A stretch of 64,000 nucleotides of DNA from Myroides marinus. GTDB taxonomy: Bacteria; Bacteroidota; Bacteroidia; Flavobacteriales; Flavobacteriaceae. The stretch covers positions 1-64,000 of the forward strand of contig NZ_FNYS01000004.1 in the NCBI RefSeq assembly GCF_900109075.1, read 5' to 3'. Every line of letters starts with the position of its first letter. The stretch's first letter is position 1. The notes beneath the pieces were generated by a model. That model had not been told where the DNA came from. It saw only the letters and a program-made list of their open reading frames with translations, and did no database searches. Of the stretch, positions 35,159 through 43,306 are shown piece by piece. Position numbers and translations under genes: made by a program.

Positions 35159-35656
35159 TTATAATCTAAAAATACTTCTTACATTCTTATTCCAGTGTTT
35201 TTGTAGGAGTACAATAAATGTAAGTTCTAATGTAGAAATGATACCTCCCAAAAGAAATATATTTGCCAATCCATGTGTTGAATTTAAAAGTAACTCTGCT
35301 AAATAAAGAATCATACATATAGTCCAAGAGTAATTAAGTATTGTTTGTGGTAAATAAAAGTTATTGAACTTGAGATAGTTTATAGTAAATAGGAGTATTC
35401 GAAGTAGTATTAAGACAATAAGTATTTGGGTAATAAATACATTTTTGACTATAAATGTTGTTACTATTATAGGAAGCCAGCCGATAGTATTTATAAGACT
35501 ATAGTATTTGTTTACGTTGATTGTTGGTATACATAATAATAGATTAAACAAGATTATTGTCACAAGTAGTGTATCATAGTATACTAGACTGTTTTTGAAT
35601 AAGTATACCATGATAAATAAAAATATTACACTACATCTTGTTATAATTCCTTTCAT
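35159..35656 (-). CDS. Hypothetical membrane protein (165 aa)
   Basis: This is a very hydrophobic 165-residue protein with about four or five membrane helices, for example LVYYDTLLVTIILFNLLLCI and QILIVLILLRILLFTINYL. No family is recognised. Its start ATG overlaps the end of the upstream SseB/TPR gene by four bases, so it is translationally coupled to it. Codon use is more AT-rich than in flanking genes. Together with the SseB/TPR gene it lies between two direct copies of the palindromic element. Confidence 0.7.
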   Translation of the reverse strand: MKGIITRCSVIFLFIMVYLFKNSLVYYDTLLVTIILFNLLLCIPTINVNKYYSLINTIGWLPIIVTTFIVKNVFITQILIVLILLRILLFTINYLKFNNFYLPQTILNYSWTICMILYLAELLLNSTHGLANIFLLGGIISTLELTFIVLLQKHWNKNVRSIFRL

Positions 35657-36675
35657 GCGATCATATCCTCTATACTAGGTCTTTTTATTTTACCTGTTAT
35701 CACGCTTTCTATCATAGACTTTATGTTCTGGTTAATAGGATCATTAGGCTCTATTAGTAACGCCTGGTTTATTAGAGCTAATGCTTCATCGTCTTTTTGA
35801 ATTAGTATCAAGTTAGCAGCATGATTAGCCATTAAGGTATGGTCATCCGAAGCTCTTCTTAATGCTTCTTCAGAGTATGATACCGTCTTGTCTATATCAT
35901 TAATATACATAGCCTCAATAGAAGCCTCTCTAGGTACATCGGGATTATCTAATTCTATAGAACACGCTTGTTCTAGCATATTTAATGCTTCTTGATGACG
36001 GTCCAATACTTGATAAGACTTAGCCATTAAGAACATACTTGGCCAGTGGTTTGGATATAGTTCTAATGCTTTTTTAAACCCATTGATTGAGTCTTCAAGA
36101 CGTTTAATGTTATTATCGTCTAAACTATCCTCTTTCTCACCTCCTAGTATAATTAATCCTTCTTGGTCTTTTATTGCCTGGTTGTATAGCAAGTTGAATT
36201 GTTCTATATCTTGTTCGTCTATACTCTGATTATTTATACTATCATCTATTACACTGTAGATAGAGCCATCTAGTAAGTCTTTAATCTCTTCAGGGATTAG
36301 CACTTTACTATTCGGTGAATAAGGATTAAGTATTAATGTATTGCCTGATGTGAATTGAAATAAGTCTTGCGCTGTCAATGTTATGTAAGGCATACCTTCT
36401 TTCAGTTCTCCATTGTCATAAATTCTATCCAAAGAAGAGAATATTGGTATCATACCATTGTCGAATGTGATGATTTGTACTTTAGTATTTTCTCCTTCCG
36501 TTAGAGTATTAGTATCTCCGTGATGTAAAGCAATTAGTTCGCTAGCTAGTAGTTGCTGATAAAATGCTTTTAGAGCATTAGTATCTATATCTTTATTTAG
36601 AAGACATTTCTCTAGTTCATTTTCAGGAAATGTATTAGTACTCTTTTTCTTTTTGAATAGGTCAAATAATCCCAT
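35653..36675 (-). CDS. SseB-domain protein with C-terminal TPR
   Basis: This 340-residue cytoplasmic protein begins MGLFDLFKKKKS. An SseB N-terminal-like domain spans residues about 15-140, including NTLILNPYSPNSKVLIPEEI, a signature of the SseB/EspB enhancer-type fold found widely outside secretion systems. A linker is followed by tetratricopeptide repeats from about residue 195 (FKKALELYPNHWPSMFLMAK). The role is likely scaffolding. It overlaps the small membrane protein gene by four bases. Confidence 0.78.
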   Translation of the reverse strand: MGLFDLFKKKKSTNTFPENELEKCLLNKDIDTNALKAFYQQLLASELIALHHGDTNTLTEGENTKVQIITFDNGMIPIFSSLDRIYDNGELKEGMPYITLTAQDLFQFTSGNTLILNPYSPNSKVLIPEEIKDLLDGSIYSVIDDSINNQSIDEQDIEQFNLLYNQAIKDQEGLIILGGEKEDSLDDNNIKRLEDSINGFKKALELYPNHWPSMFLMAKSYQVLDRHQEALNMLEQACSIELDNPDVPREASIEAMYINDIDKTVSYSEEALRRASDDHTLMANHAANLILIQKDDEALALINQALLIEPNDPINQNIKSMIESVITGKIKRPSIEDMIA

Positions 36676-37051
36676 AGATTTAGTGTGTTAATTCCTTTTA
36701 GCTATCTATTCTAGATAGTGAAATATATAATGATAGAGTTGTTTTGGTAATAATAAATCAAACTTAATGAATTTTGATGTAAATGTGTTTGAGTATTTGA
36801 ATAGATAGGTATATCTGAAAATAAACAATTCTAGAGAGTTTAAAGTCATTTAGGATAAATAATGAGGATCCACCGTATTTAATGTAGAGACGGCAATATA
36901 TTGCGTCTACTGCAAAGTATATTCCACAACGACTGTCTGGTGTAAGTTCTTTATAACGGATATTTTATTTAAGAATTAAAACATTAATAGAAATTCCTCT
37001 TTTTTGATAATTTCATTGATCAGTGTAGTCATTGTTAGTACATGATTCTAA
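36676..37051. other. Intergenic region, 376 bp, holding copy 2 of the palindromic element
   Basis: Apart from the palindromic element at 36871-36948 there is only AT-rich sequence. I saw no additional gene and no clear -7 element for the SseB/TPR gene. Confidence 0.5.
36871..36948. repeat. Dispersed intergenic palindromic element, copy 2
   Basis: This is the same orientation and sequence as the element at 35044-35129, from CACCGTATTTAATGTAGAGA through ATTGCGTCTAC to GACTGTCTGGTGTAAGT, with a few substitutions and one short deletion. It is preceded by AATAATGAGGA, recalling the tandem unit that precedes copy 1. Confidence 0.8.
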
Positions 37052-38170
37052 TTAATAAAATACGTAGTTACCTTTTCCATCGGTTTTATACTTTGAGATA
37101 TAATCCAACTTATAGTCTTGTAGGTCTTTGTATACACATTCAGCCACATCTATTTTTTTTAACCTTACCGTTTCATTAATTATAAGATCAGTTTTAAAAG
37201 ACTCATTTTTACCAGGCTTGTGTATCATATTCTCACCTACTAAACTATAAATAGGGTGTCCTTTATACCAGAGAATTAGTTTAAGACAAACAAGAGTATT
37301 TTTTAATATATAAAATATTACATATAATACTAGTAATGAAAAAAGTGCGTAAGCACCTGCTTTAAATATAGCCAAGATGGTTATACCATCTCTATCTAGT
37401 TGAACAAAGTAAGGAATTAATACTCCGAAAAGCACAAGCATCAATATGATTTTTGACACAGTGTATTTTCCTACACTAGGAGCAATTATTTTTATTTTTA
37501 TGCGGTTTATAGTTGTTAGTAAAATAAATGATAGGGCAGTTATCACTAATAAGTATTGTGGTATAAATACAAAGGGAATTATCATAAAGAATAGTAATCC
37601 ATTGTAAGTAGTTTTGTTTTTTGGAATATAATAATATAGTAACCCCAGAATTATGATAGCTATTGCTAATATCAGCTTAGTCGTCAGGTCGAAAGGGTTT
37701 AGTCTGATGTGTAGTGGTGTATTGACACCATCATTTACTACTAGATATTTCTTACTTAAAAGTTCAGTGTCAAAAGTCAGATAATTACCATCATCATCTT
37801 TCATGAATGAGATGTTTATATTATCAGAAGTTGTAAGTTTTGGGAAGTTTATATCTTGTTGTTTGACGTTTTTTCCATTTTGATCCTCTAAGATAAAATA
37901 AAGTTTATATACAAGTTTCTCATTACTAAATATCGTTTTAGTTTTTCTTTCTTGTATCTTATAATTACCCAAATTAACCCATGGTTTGATGGAGATAGGC
38001 TGTCTAGAACGTTTAATTTTATTATAGAATAGTTTAGGAGAGAATGATTCATCATTAAGTATATTCTCTGTTTTATGATTATCTATAGTGTAGTAAAGGT
38101 CTATGCCGCTAATAAATAGTAGAATGCATGACAGTATTTTTACCCAAAGACTTGTTTTTAATGATTTCAT
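37052..38170 (-). CDS. Hypothetical membrane protein (372 aa)
   Basis: An N-terminal signal-anchor (SLWVKILSCILLFISGIDLY) is followed by an extracytoplasmic region of about 130 residues. Several helices then lie between residues about 165 and 300, such as LILAIAIIILGLLYYYI and ISLLVLYVIFYILKNTLVCL. A cytoplasmic tail follows. No family is recognised. The gene is isolated, divergent from the HAD phosphatase gene. Confidence 0.65.
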   Translation of the reverse strand: MKSLKTSLWVKILSCILLFISGIDLYYTIDNHKTENILNDESFSPKLFYNKIKRSRQPISIKPWVNLGNYKIQERKTKTIFSNEKLVYKLYFILEDQNGKNVKQQDINFPKLTTSDNINISFMKDDDGNYLTFDTELLSKKYLVVNDGVNTPLHIRLNPFDLTTKLILAIAIIILGLLYYYIPKNKTTYNGLLFFMIIPFVFIPQYLLVITALSFILLTTINRIKIKIIAPSVGKYTVSKIILMLVLFGVLIPYFVQLDRDGITILAIFKAGAYALFSLLVLYVIFYILKNTLVCLKLILWYKGHPIYSLVGENMIHKPGKNESFKTDLIINETVRLKKIDVAECVYKDLQDYKLDYISKYKTDGKGNYVFY

Positions 38171-38309
38171 AGCATGTTTAATGTCGTTCTAATTTACTAA
38201 AAAAATACTGTGATATACACTGTTTTCTGTTTAATCTGATTTCTTGTGATGTCTTAAACTAATTCTAAATAACCTTCGGTATCCGTGAGGTTATCCGTAT
38301 CTTCGTATA

Positions 38310-38317
38310 TATTTTTG
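38310..38317 (+). promoter_or_regulatory. -7 promoter element for the HAD phosphatase
   Basis: TATTTTTG fits TAnnTTTG and ends only 7 bases before the ATG at 38325, so the mRNA leader would be very short. Confidence 0.55.
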
Positions 38318-38324
38318 ACTGATT

Positions 38325-38993
38325 ATGGAAGATAAGAAGATAACGACAGTACTTTTTGATATGGATGGAGTCTTGATTGACTCAGAAGGTTTTTGGCAAC
38401 AAGCAGAAGAGGAAGTTTTTACCTCTATGGGGGCTACTTGGGATGAAGCGATAGCTATTCAAACACAGGGTAAAACAACAAGAGCAGTGACTGAGTTATG
38501 GTATAACCTTTATCCATGGGAAGGAAAGTCTATAGAAGAAGTAGAGCAAATGGTGATCGATAGAGTAGATGAATTAATTAGTACAGAAGGAGAAATAAAA
38601 GAAGGAGTAATTCAGACTTTAGAATTTTTAGAGGAACGTAATATCAAGATTGGATTAGCAACTAATTCGCCAGAATCTTTGATTGTTACTGTTTTAAAGC
38701 GTTTAGGTATTAAGAAGTACTTCCAGACTATCGTTTCTTCTGAACATGTTGAGCACGGTAAACCTGCACCAGATGTATATCTAAGAGCAGCACATAATCT
38801 AGGTAGTCAGCCTAGTGAGTGTCTAGTAGTAGAGGACTCTTTTACTGGTGTTACAGCAGGTAAGAATGCGAAGATGACGGTAGTGGCTATACCTGATGCT
38901 GAGCAGTATAATCAAGAGAGATTTGATATTGCTGATTTTAAATTGAATAGTATGATTTTTTTAAACGAAAAAATTGTACCTTTTTTGCAATAA
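38325..38993 (+). CDS. HAD-superfamily sugar phosphatase (HxpB/YniC-like)
   Basis: This 222-residue member of the haloacid dehalogenase superfamily has all four motifs: FDMDGVLIDSE (nucleophile Asp, residues 11-21), LATNSPESL (motif II), GKPAPDVYL (motif III Lys) and VVEDSFTGVTAG (motif IV). The subgroup is beta-phosphoglucomutase-like with an alpha cap, resembling E. coli YniC/HxpB that dephosphorylates hexitol and 2-deoxyglucose phosphates. It lies 38 bases upstream of the T9SS plug gene on the same strand. Confidence 0.87.
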   Translation: MEDKKITTVLFDMDGVLIDSEGFWQQAEEEVFTSMGATWDEAIAIQTQGKTTRAVTELWYNLYPWEGKSIEEVEQMVIDRVDELISTEGEIKEGVIQTLEFLEERNIKIGLATNSPESLIVTVLKRLGIKKYFQTIVSSEHVEHGKPAPDVYLRAAHNLGSQPSECLVVEDSFTGVTAGKNAKMTVVAIPDAEQYNQERFDIADFKLNSMIFLNEKIVPFLQ

Positions 38994-39031
38994 TAAGGTA
39001 AGAGTTTATTGTATCTATAAAAGTTGATATT

Positions 39032-40282
39032 ATGCGAATTAAGGTTGTGTCTATTATTGTCTGTTTGTTGCTTGTCGTTTCGATGCGAGCACAGGCGCCT
39101 CAAAACTTCACTGCAGACTATATTAAGTCTGTTGGATTTATGAGTAATAATAGAGCTGTTAATCCATTCTTTCAACTAGGTGATAGCTTTACTTTACAGT
39201 TTGATGATTTATATGGCGATGACAGTGATTATTATTACCGCATTAAGGCATATAACTATGACTGGACTCCTTCTAAGCTTAGACCTATAGATTATATAGA
39301 CGGATTAGACAGACAGCGTATATTGACGTATGAGAACTCGTTTAATACATTGCAGAATTATACTAATTATAAGCTGACTTTGCCTACTCCTCGTTATCGT
39401 ATACTTAAGAGTGGTAATTATGTGTTAGAGATATATAATCAGGATGACGAAGTGATTATCAGACGCAAGTTTGTTCTTTATGAGAATGCAGTCAATGTAC
39501 CTGTACAGATTAAGAGAGCACGTAACCTTGATTTCATTGAGACTAAGCAGAACGTAGAGTTTAGTGTATTACTAGGAGAGGCTGTGTATCAGAATCCAGT
39601 GCAGAATATTAAGGTAGCTATTTTTCAAAATGGTAGATGGGATTCGTTTATCACTGATATTAAGCCGCAGTATACGATGGGTAATGACCTAATCTATAAA
39701 TATGATGAGCAGACACAGTTTTGGGCTAACAATCAGTTTTTAAACTTTGATAATAGTGATATAAAGCAAGTGACGAACATGATCGGTTCTATCACTAGAG
39801 ATAACGGCATTTATAATACCTATTTATATACGCATGAGAGTCGTAAGAGTAAGGGATATACATATTTCCCAGATATTAATGGGAGTTTTTATCCACGTAC
39901 GATAAATGGTCGTAATGCTGTGACAGAAGCAGAGTACAGTTGGGTTTATTTTAGTTTTAAACCAGAAGAAGACACACCAACAGGGCTAGATTATTACGTT
40001 ACAGGGATGTTTAATGACTATGCATTAATCCCTGCTAATAAGATGAATTATAACGAAGAGAAAGGGTACTATGAACAGACGATGTTAGTCAAACAAGGTT
40101 TTACTAACTTTAACTATACCGCTGTTTATAAGGGAGTGGTAAGTCCAGACTTAGCACCTGATGGCAACTTTGCGATGACTACTAATCGATATCAAGTAAT
40201 CGTATATTACAGAGGTAATAGCGATCTATATGATAGAGCGATAGGGATTGGGGAAGGAAATGCAGAGAATATAGTGTACTAA
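39032..40282 (+). CDS. Type IX secretion system plug protein (DUF5103)
   Basis: This is a 416-residue exported protein with a signal peptide (MRIKVVSIIVCLLLVVSMRA). The family DUF5103 includes the Plug protein that closes the lateral opening of the SprA translocon of Flavobacterium johnsoniae. Typical stretches seen are LQFDDLYGDDSDYYYRIKA, YNYDWTPSKL and FRWDSFITD-like beta-strands. The presence of the gene implies a T9SS, whose other components are outside this window. It could be called periplasmic, peripheral to the outer membrane. Confidence 0.82.
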   Translation: MRIKVVSIIVCLLLVVSMRAQAPQNFTADYIKSVGFMSNNRAVNPFFQLGDSFTLQFDDLYGDDSDYYYRIKAYNYDWTPSKLRPIDYIDGLDRQRILTYENSFNTLQNYTNYKLTLPTPRYRILKSGNYVLEIYNQDDEVIIRRKFVLYENAVNVPVQIKRARNLDFIETKQNVEFSVLLGEAVYQNPVQNIKVAIFQNGRWDSFITDIKPQYTMGNDLIYKYDEQTQFWANNQFLNFDNSDIKQVTNMIGSITRDNGIYNTYLYTHESRKSKGYTYFPDINGSFYPRTINGRNAVTEAEYSWVYFSFKPEEDTPTGLDYYVTGMFNDYALIPANKMNYNEEKGYYEQTMLVKQGFTNFNYTAVYKGVVSPDLAPDGNFAMTTNRYQVIVYYRGNSDLYDRAIGIGEGNAENIVY

Positions 40283-40339
40283 TGTGTACAGTATAAAGAA
40301 ACGAGGATCAATGTGTGTTTTAGTAAGTAAAATAACAAG

Positions 40340-40735
40340 ATGGAAAAGATGATTTCACAAACGACAAAGGGAGTAAAAGTAACAGTAAAGACAGAATACG
40401 AGGGCAACTTTTTTAAAACTAAGAAGGTGAGCTACGCGTTCTCTTATACCATTACGATAGAAAATGTATCAGATCATTATGTACAAGTTAAGGGTCGTTT
40501 TTGGGAAATATATGATTCACTAAATAGTGCTAAAGTAGTACATGGTGAAGGAGTAGTGGGTGAACAGCCTATTATAGAGCCAGGTTCTAAGTACACGTAT
40601 AGTAGTGGCTGTGTTCTTAACTCTCCATTAGGAGGAATGAAAGGGTTTTATGAAGTGATGAATATGAGTACGAATAGATTTTTTAATGTAGAAATCCCTT
40701 CTTTTAAACTTTCGGCACCATTTGTGCTAAACTAA
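40340..40735 (+). CDS. apaG: ApaG
   Basis: This 131-residue protein has the fibronectin III-like ApaG fold. Visible signatures: MISQTTKGVKVTVKTEY at the N-terminus, FSYTITIENVSDHYVQVKGRFWEI, VVHGEGVVGEQPIIEPG, then YTYSSGCVLNSPLGGMKGFY. ApaG is linked in enterobacteria to Co/Mg resistance, and its role is unclear. A start at the ATG at 40349 would match the family start a little better than 40340. Confidence 0.9.
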   Translation: MEKMISQTTKGVKVTVKTEYEGNFFKTKKVSYAFSYTITIENVSDHYVQVKGRFWEIYDSLNSAKVVHGEGVVGEQPIIEPGSKYTYSSGCVLNSPLGGMKGFYEVMNMSTNRFFNVEIPSFKLSAPFVLN

Positions 40736-40789
40736 TAATAGTAAGTTTTCGCTTTCATAGAGCGATATTTATATTTGAGATTTTAGAGA

Positions 40790-40819
40790 AAGCCTATCAC
40801 AGTTGTGGTAGGCTTTTTT
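40790..40819 (+). terminator. Rho-independent terminator after apaG
   Basis: AGCCTATCAC / GTGGTAGGCT stem with one G-T pair and a 4-base loop, followed by six T. Confidence 0.85.
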
Positions 40820-40939
40820 GCGTTTATTGTTAATTATGAGTAAGTCAGAATTGGGATGGTTGACTGTTGGTAGGTATGTGATAGACTTTTTTGTCTTTAT
40901 TCCAGAAACATTCTAGAGTAGTTTGGAATTTGAGTCATC

Positions 40940-40986
40940 GGGTAGTGGTCTAGTAATTTAGGACTAAAATTACTTGATAACTACCC
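40940..40986. repeat. Long imperfect inverted repeat upstream of pruA
   Basis: Arms of 20 bases (40940-40959 and 40967-40986) pair at 17 Watson-Crick positions plus one G-T, enclosing 7 bases. The outer ends are GGGTAGT and ACTACCC. No T-tract follows. It could be an operator, an RNA structure or a remnant palindromic element. Confidence 0.65.
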
Positions 40987-41134
40987 TATTATTATCTCAT
41001 CACAATTTTATGGCCTAAATATCAGTGTTTTGATAAGTTAGTTTGGTTTTTTATAGATCTGTTATTCAGGTTTTTGTATATATTGAAACGTTGGATTTAA
41101 CTAAAAGGTAAAAACGGCTTTCAATTTTTTTCTT

Positions 41135-41142
41135 TATATTTG
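41135..41142 (+). promoter_or_regulatory. -7 promoter element for pruA
   Basis: TATATTTG fits TAnnTTTG and ends 41 bases before the ATG at 41184. Confidence 0.6.
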
Positions 41143-41183
41143 TAGAACATACATTTAGAAACTACATAAATTATAAGCGTAAT

Positions 41184-42809
41184 ATGTCAAAAGGATTCTA
41201 TCAAGTTCCGACTGCGTTCAATGAGCCAGTTAAGTCTTATGCACCAGGAACAAAAGAAAGAGAATTGACTTTGAACTCGTTCAAAGAGCAATACAACACA
41301 ACAGTTGATATTCCATTATACATTGGTGGAGAAGAAATCAGAACAGGAAATACAAAAGATTTATTCCCTCCATTTGATCACAAACATAAATTAGGTGTTT
41401 ACCACGAAGCGGATAAAGCATTAGTAGAGAAAGCTATCGCTACTGCATTAGAAGCAAGAAAAAAATGGGCTGCAATGCCATGGGAACACAGAGCATCTAT
41501 CTTCTTAAAAGCTGCTGAATTATTAGCTGGTCCTTACCGTGCTAAGATTAATGCTGCTACAATGATCGCTCAAGCAAAAACATTACACCAAGCTGAGATT
41601 GACTCTGCATGTGAGTTTATTGACTTCTTACGTTTTAACGTGGAGTACATGACTCAAATCTACTCTGAGCAACCTGCTTCTGTAGATGGTGTATGGAACA
41701 GATTAGAGCACCGTCCGTTAGAAGGATTCATCTACGCGATTACTCCATTTAACTTTACGGCTATTTCTGGTAACTTACCTTCTGCTCCAGCTATGATGGG
41801 TAACGTAGTAGTATGGAAACCTGCTGCAACTCAAATTTACTCTGCTAGAGTAATCGTTGAGGTGTTTAAAGCTGCTGGTTTACCTGATGGTGTTATTAAC
41901 GTAGTATATGGTAACTCTGGAATGATTACTGATACATTATTAGACAGTGCTGATTTCGCAGGTATCCACTTTACTGGATCTACAGGTGTATTTAACAGCA
42001 TGTGGGCTCAAATCGGTCAAAATATTAATAAATACAAAACTTACCCTCGTATCGTAGGTGAAACTGGTGGTAAAGACTTCGTATTAGCTCACCCTACAGC
42101 TTGTCCAAAAGAGGTAGCTGTAGCGTTAACTAGAGGTGCTTTCGAATACCAAGGTCAGAAGTGTTCTGCTGCTTCTAGAGCTTATGTTCCTGCTTCATTA
42201 TGGAATCAAGTGAAAGAGTACATGACTGCTGATTTAGCAACTATCAAAATGGGAACTCCAGAAGATCCTACTAACTATGTATCTTCTGTTATCACTGAAG
42301 CTTCTTTTGACAAATTAGCAAAAGCTATTGATCAAGCGAAAGCTGACGCTGATGCTGAGGTAATCTTAGGTGGTAAATATGATAAGTCTGTAGGTTACTT
42401 TATCGAACCAACAGTTATCTTAACTACTAATCCAAAGTACACTACTATGGAAACTGAGTTATTCGGACCTGTATTAACTATCTACGTTTACGAAGACGCT
42501 AAATGGGCTGAGACTCTTAAATTAGTTGATGAAACTTCTATCTATGCATTGACAGGAGCTATCTTCTCTGGATGCCGTTACGCTATCGCTGAGGCTACTG
42601 AAGCATTAGTTAACTGTGCTGGTAACTTCTATATCAATGATAAACCAACAGGTGCTGTAGTAGGTCAACAACCATTCGGTGGAGCTAGAGCTTCTGGTAC
42701 TAACGATAAAGCAGGTTCTATCCTTAACTTACTTCGTTGGGTATCTCCAAGAACGATTAAAGAAACTTTCGTTCCTGCAACTGACTATAAATATCCTTTC
42801 TTAGGATAG
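41184..42809 (+). CDS. pruA: L-glutamate gamma-semialdehyde dehydrogenase
   Basis: This 541-residue NAD-dependent aldehyde dehydrogenase oxidises glutamate gamma-semialdehyde (P5C) to glutamate, the second step of proline breakdown. Visible: TPFNFTAISGNLPSAPAMMG (NAD-binding region), HFTGSTGVF, the general base Glu in GETGGKDFVLAHPTA and the catalytic Cys in FEYQGQKCSAASRAY. The protein is the stand-alone form, not a PutA fusion. Codon use is strongly biased, as expected for a highly expressed gene. Proline catabolism fits the peptide uptake genes at the left of the window. Confidence 0.94.
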   Translation: MSKGFYQVPTAFNEPVKSYAPGTKERELTLNSFKEQYNTTVDIPLYIGGEEIRTGNTKDLFPPFDHKHKLGVYHEADKALVEKAIATALEARKKWAAMPWEHRASIFLKAAELLAGPYRAKINAATMIAQAKTLHQAEIDSACEFIDFLRFNVEYMTQIYSEQPASVDGVWNRLEHRPLEGFIYAITPFNFTAISGNLPSAPAMMGNVVVWKPAATQIYSARVIVEVFKAAGLPDGVINVVYGNSGMITDTLLDSADFAGIHFTGSTGVFNSMWAQIGQNINKYKTYPRIVGETGGKDFVLAHPTACPKEVAVALTRGAFEYQGQKCSAASRAYVPASLWNQVKEYMTADLATIKMGTPEDPTNYVSSVITEASFDKLAKAIDQAKADADAEVILGGKYDKSVGYFIEPTVILTTNPKYTTMETELFGPVLTIYVYEDAKWAETLKLVDETSIYALTGAIFSGCRYAIAEATEALVNCAGNFYINDKPTGAVVGQQPFGGARASGTNDKAGSILNLLRWVSPRTIKETFVPATDYKYPFLG

Positions 42810-42820
42810 TCAATTATATA

Positions 42821-42858
42821 AGAAAGGCGGTTGCAAAAGTGCTAACCGCCTTTTCTTT
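42821..42858 (+). terminator. Rho-independent terminator after pruA
   Basis: AAAGGCGGTT / AACCGCCTTT stem with an 11-base loop, followed by TTTTCTTTT. Confidence 0.9.
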
Positions 42859-42945
42859 TATCACTAGAATTCAATTCAGTGCTTTTTATTGGGGATGTAT
42901 TACCAGATATGGAGTGATGTTATATACGTACTCAGGTGATACTAC

Positions 42946-43014
42946 TAAGTAAGAATACACTATCTATTTTGCTTTTATCTTTTTTCAACGTCAGAAAAAA
43001 GTCCCTTTTTATTA
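42946..43014. repeat. Hairpin block, copy A, upstream of the BCCT transporter
   Basis: It shares CTATTTTGCTTTTAT with copy B and then a TTTTTTC..GAAAAAA hairpin with a different loop, followed by a CCTTTTTATT end. Confidence 0.65.
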
Positions 43015-43065
43015 GGATCGTTTTTGAAGAGATTACTTTGGGATAAGTGCTTATCAAGACGACTG

Positions 43066-43133
43066 AGTAAAAATATACATCTATTTTGCTTTTATTATTT
43101 TTCGATTGCTGAAAAATGATCCTTTTTTATTCT
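43066..43133. repeat. Hairpin block, copy B, upstream of the BCCT transporter
   Basis: It contains ATACATCTATTTTGCTTTTAT, a TTTTTC..GAAAAA hairpin and a CCTTTTTTATT end. Relative to copy A the stem bases are kept while the loops differ (GATTGCT versus AACGTCA). Confidence 0.65.
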
Positions 43134-43306
43134 TAAAGTGCTGGGTTATAATTATTAATTAGGCCTAGATTTTAATCTAATCAAATCTTTAGTCTACCGC
43201 TTAGGTCACTCTTAGAGTAGGACTTGCTATGTCTTATAGTGATGTGAGAAGGTGTGTACTATCAGATGATATTAGTTAGATCTGGGTTGTAACAAAAATA
43301 TAACTC

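Larger units (their letters stand above)
40736..41183. other. Intergenic region, 448 bp: terminator, long hairpin and pruA promoter
   Basis: In order it holds the apaG terminator (40790-40819), about 120 bases of nothing recognisable, a 20-bp-arm imperfect inverted repeat (40940-40986) and the pruA -7 element (41135-41142). No gene was seen. Confidence 0.6.
42810..43306. other. Intergenic region, 497 bp, with duplicated hairpin block
   Basis: After the pruA terminator the region holds no gene. Two imperfect direct copies of a 65-70 bp block, each with a central hairpin, occupy 42946-43014 and 43066-43133. About 170 AT-rich bases follow before the BCCT start, without a clean TAnnTTTG element. 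Confidence 0.6.
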
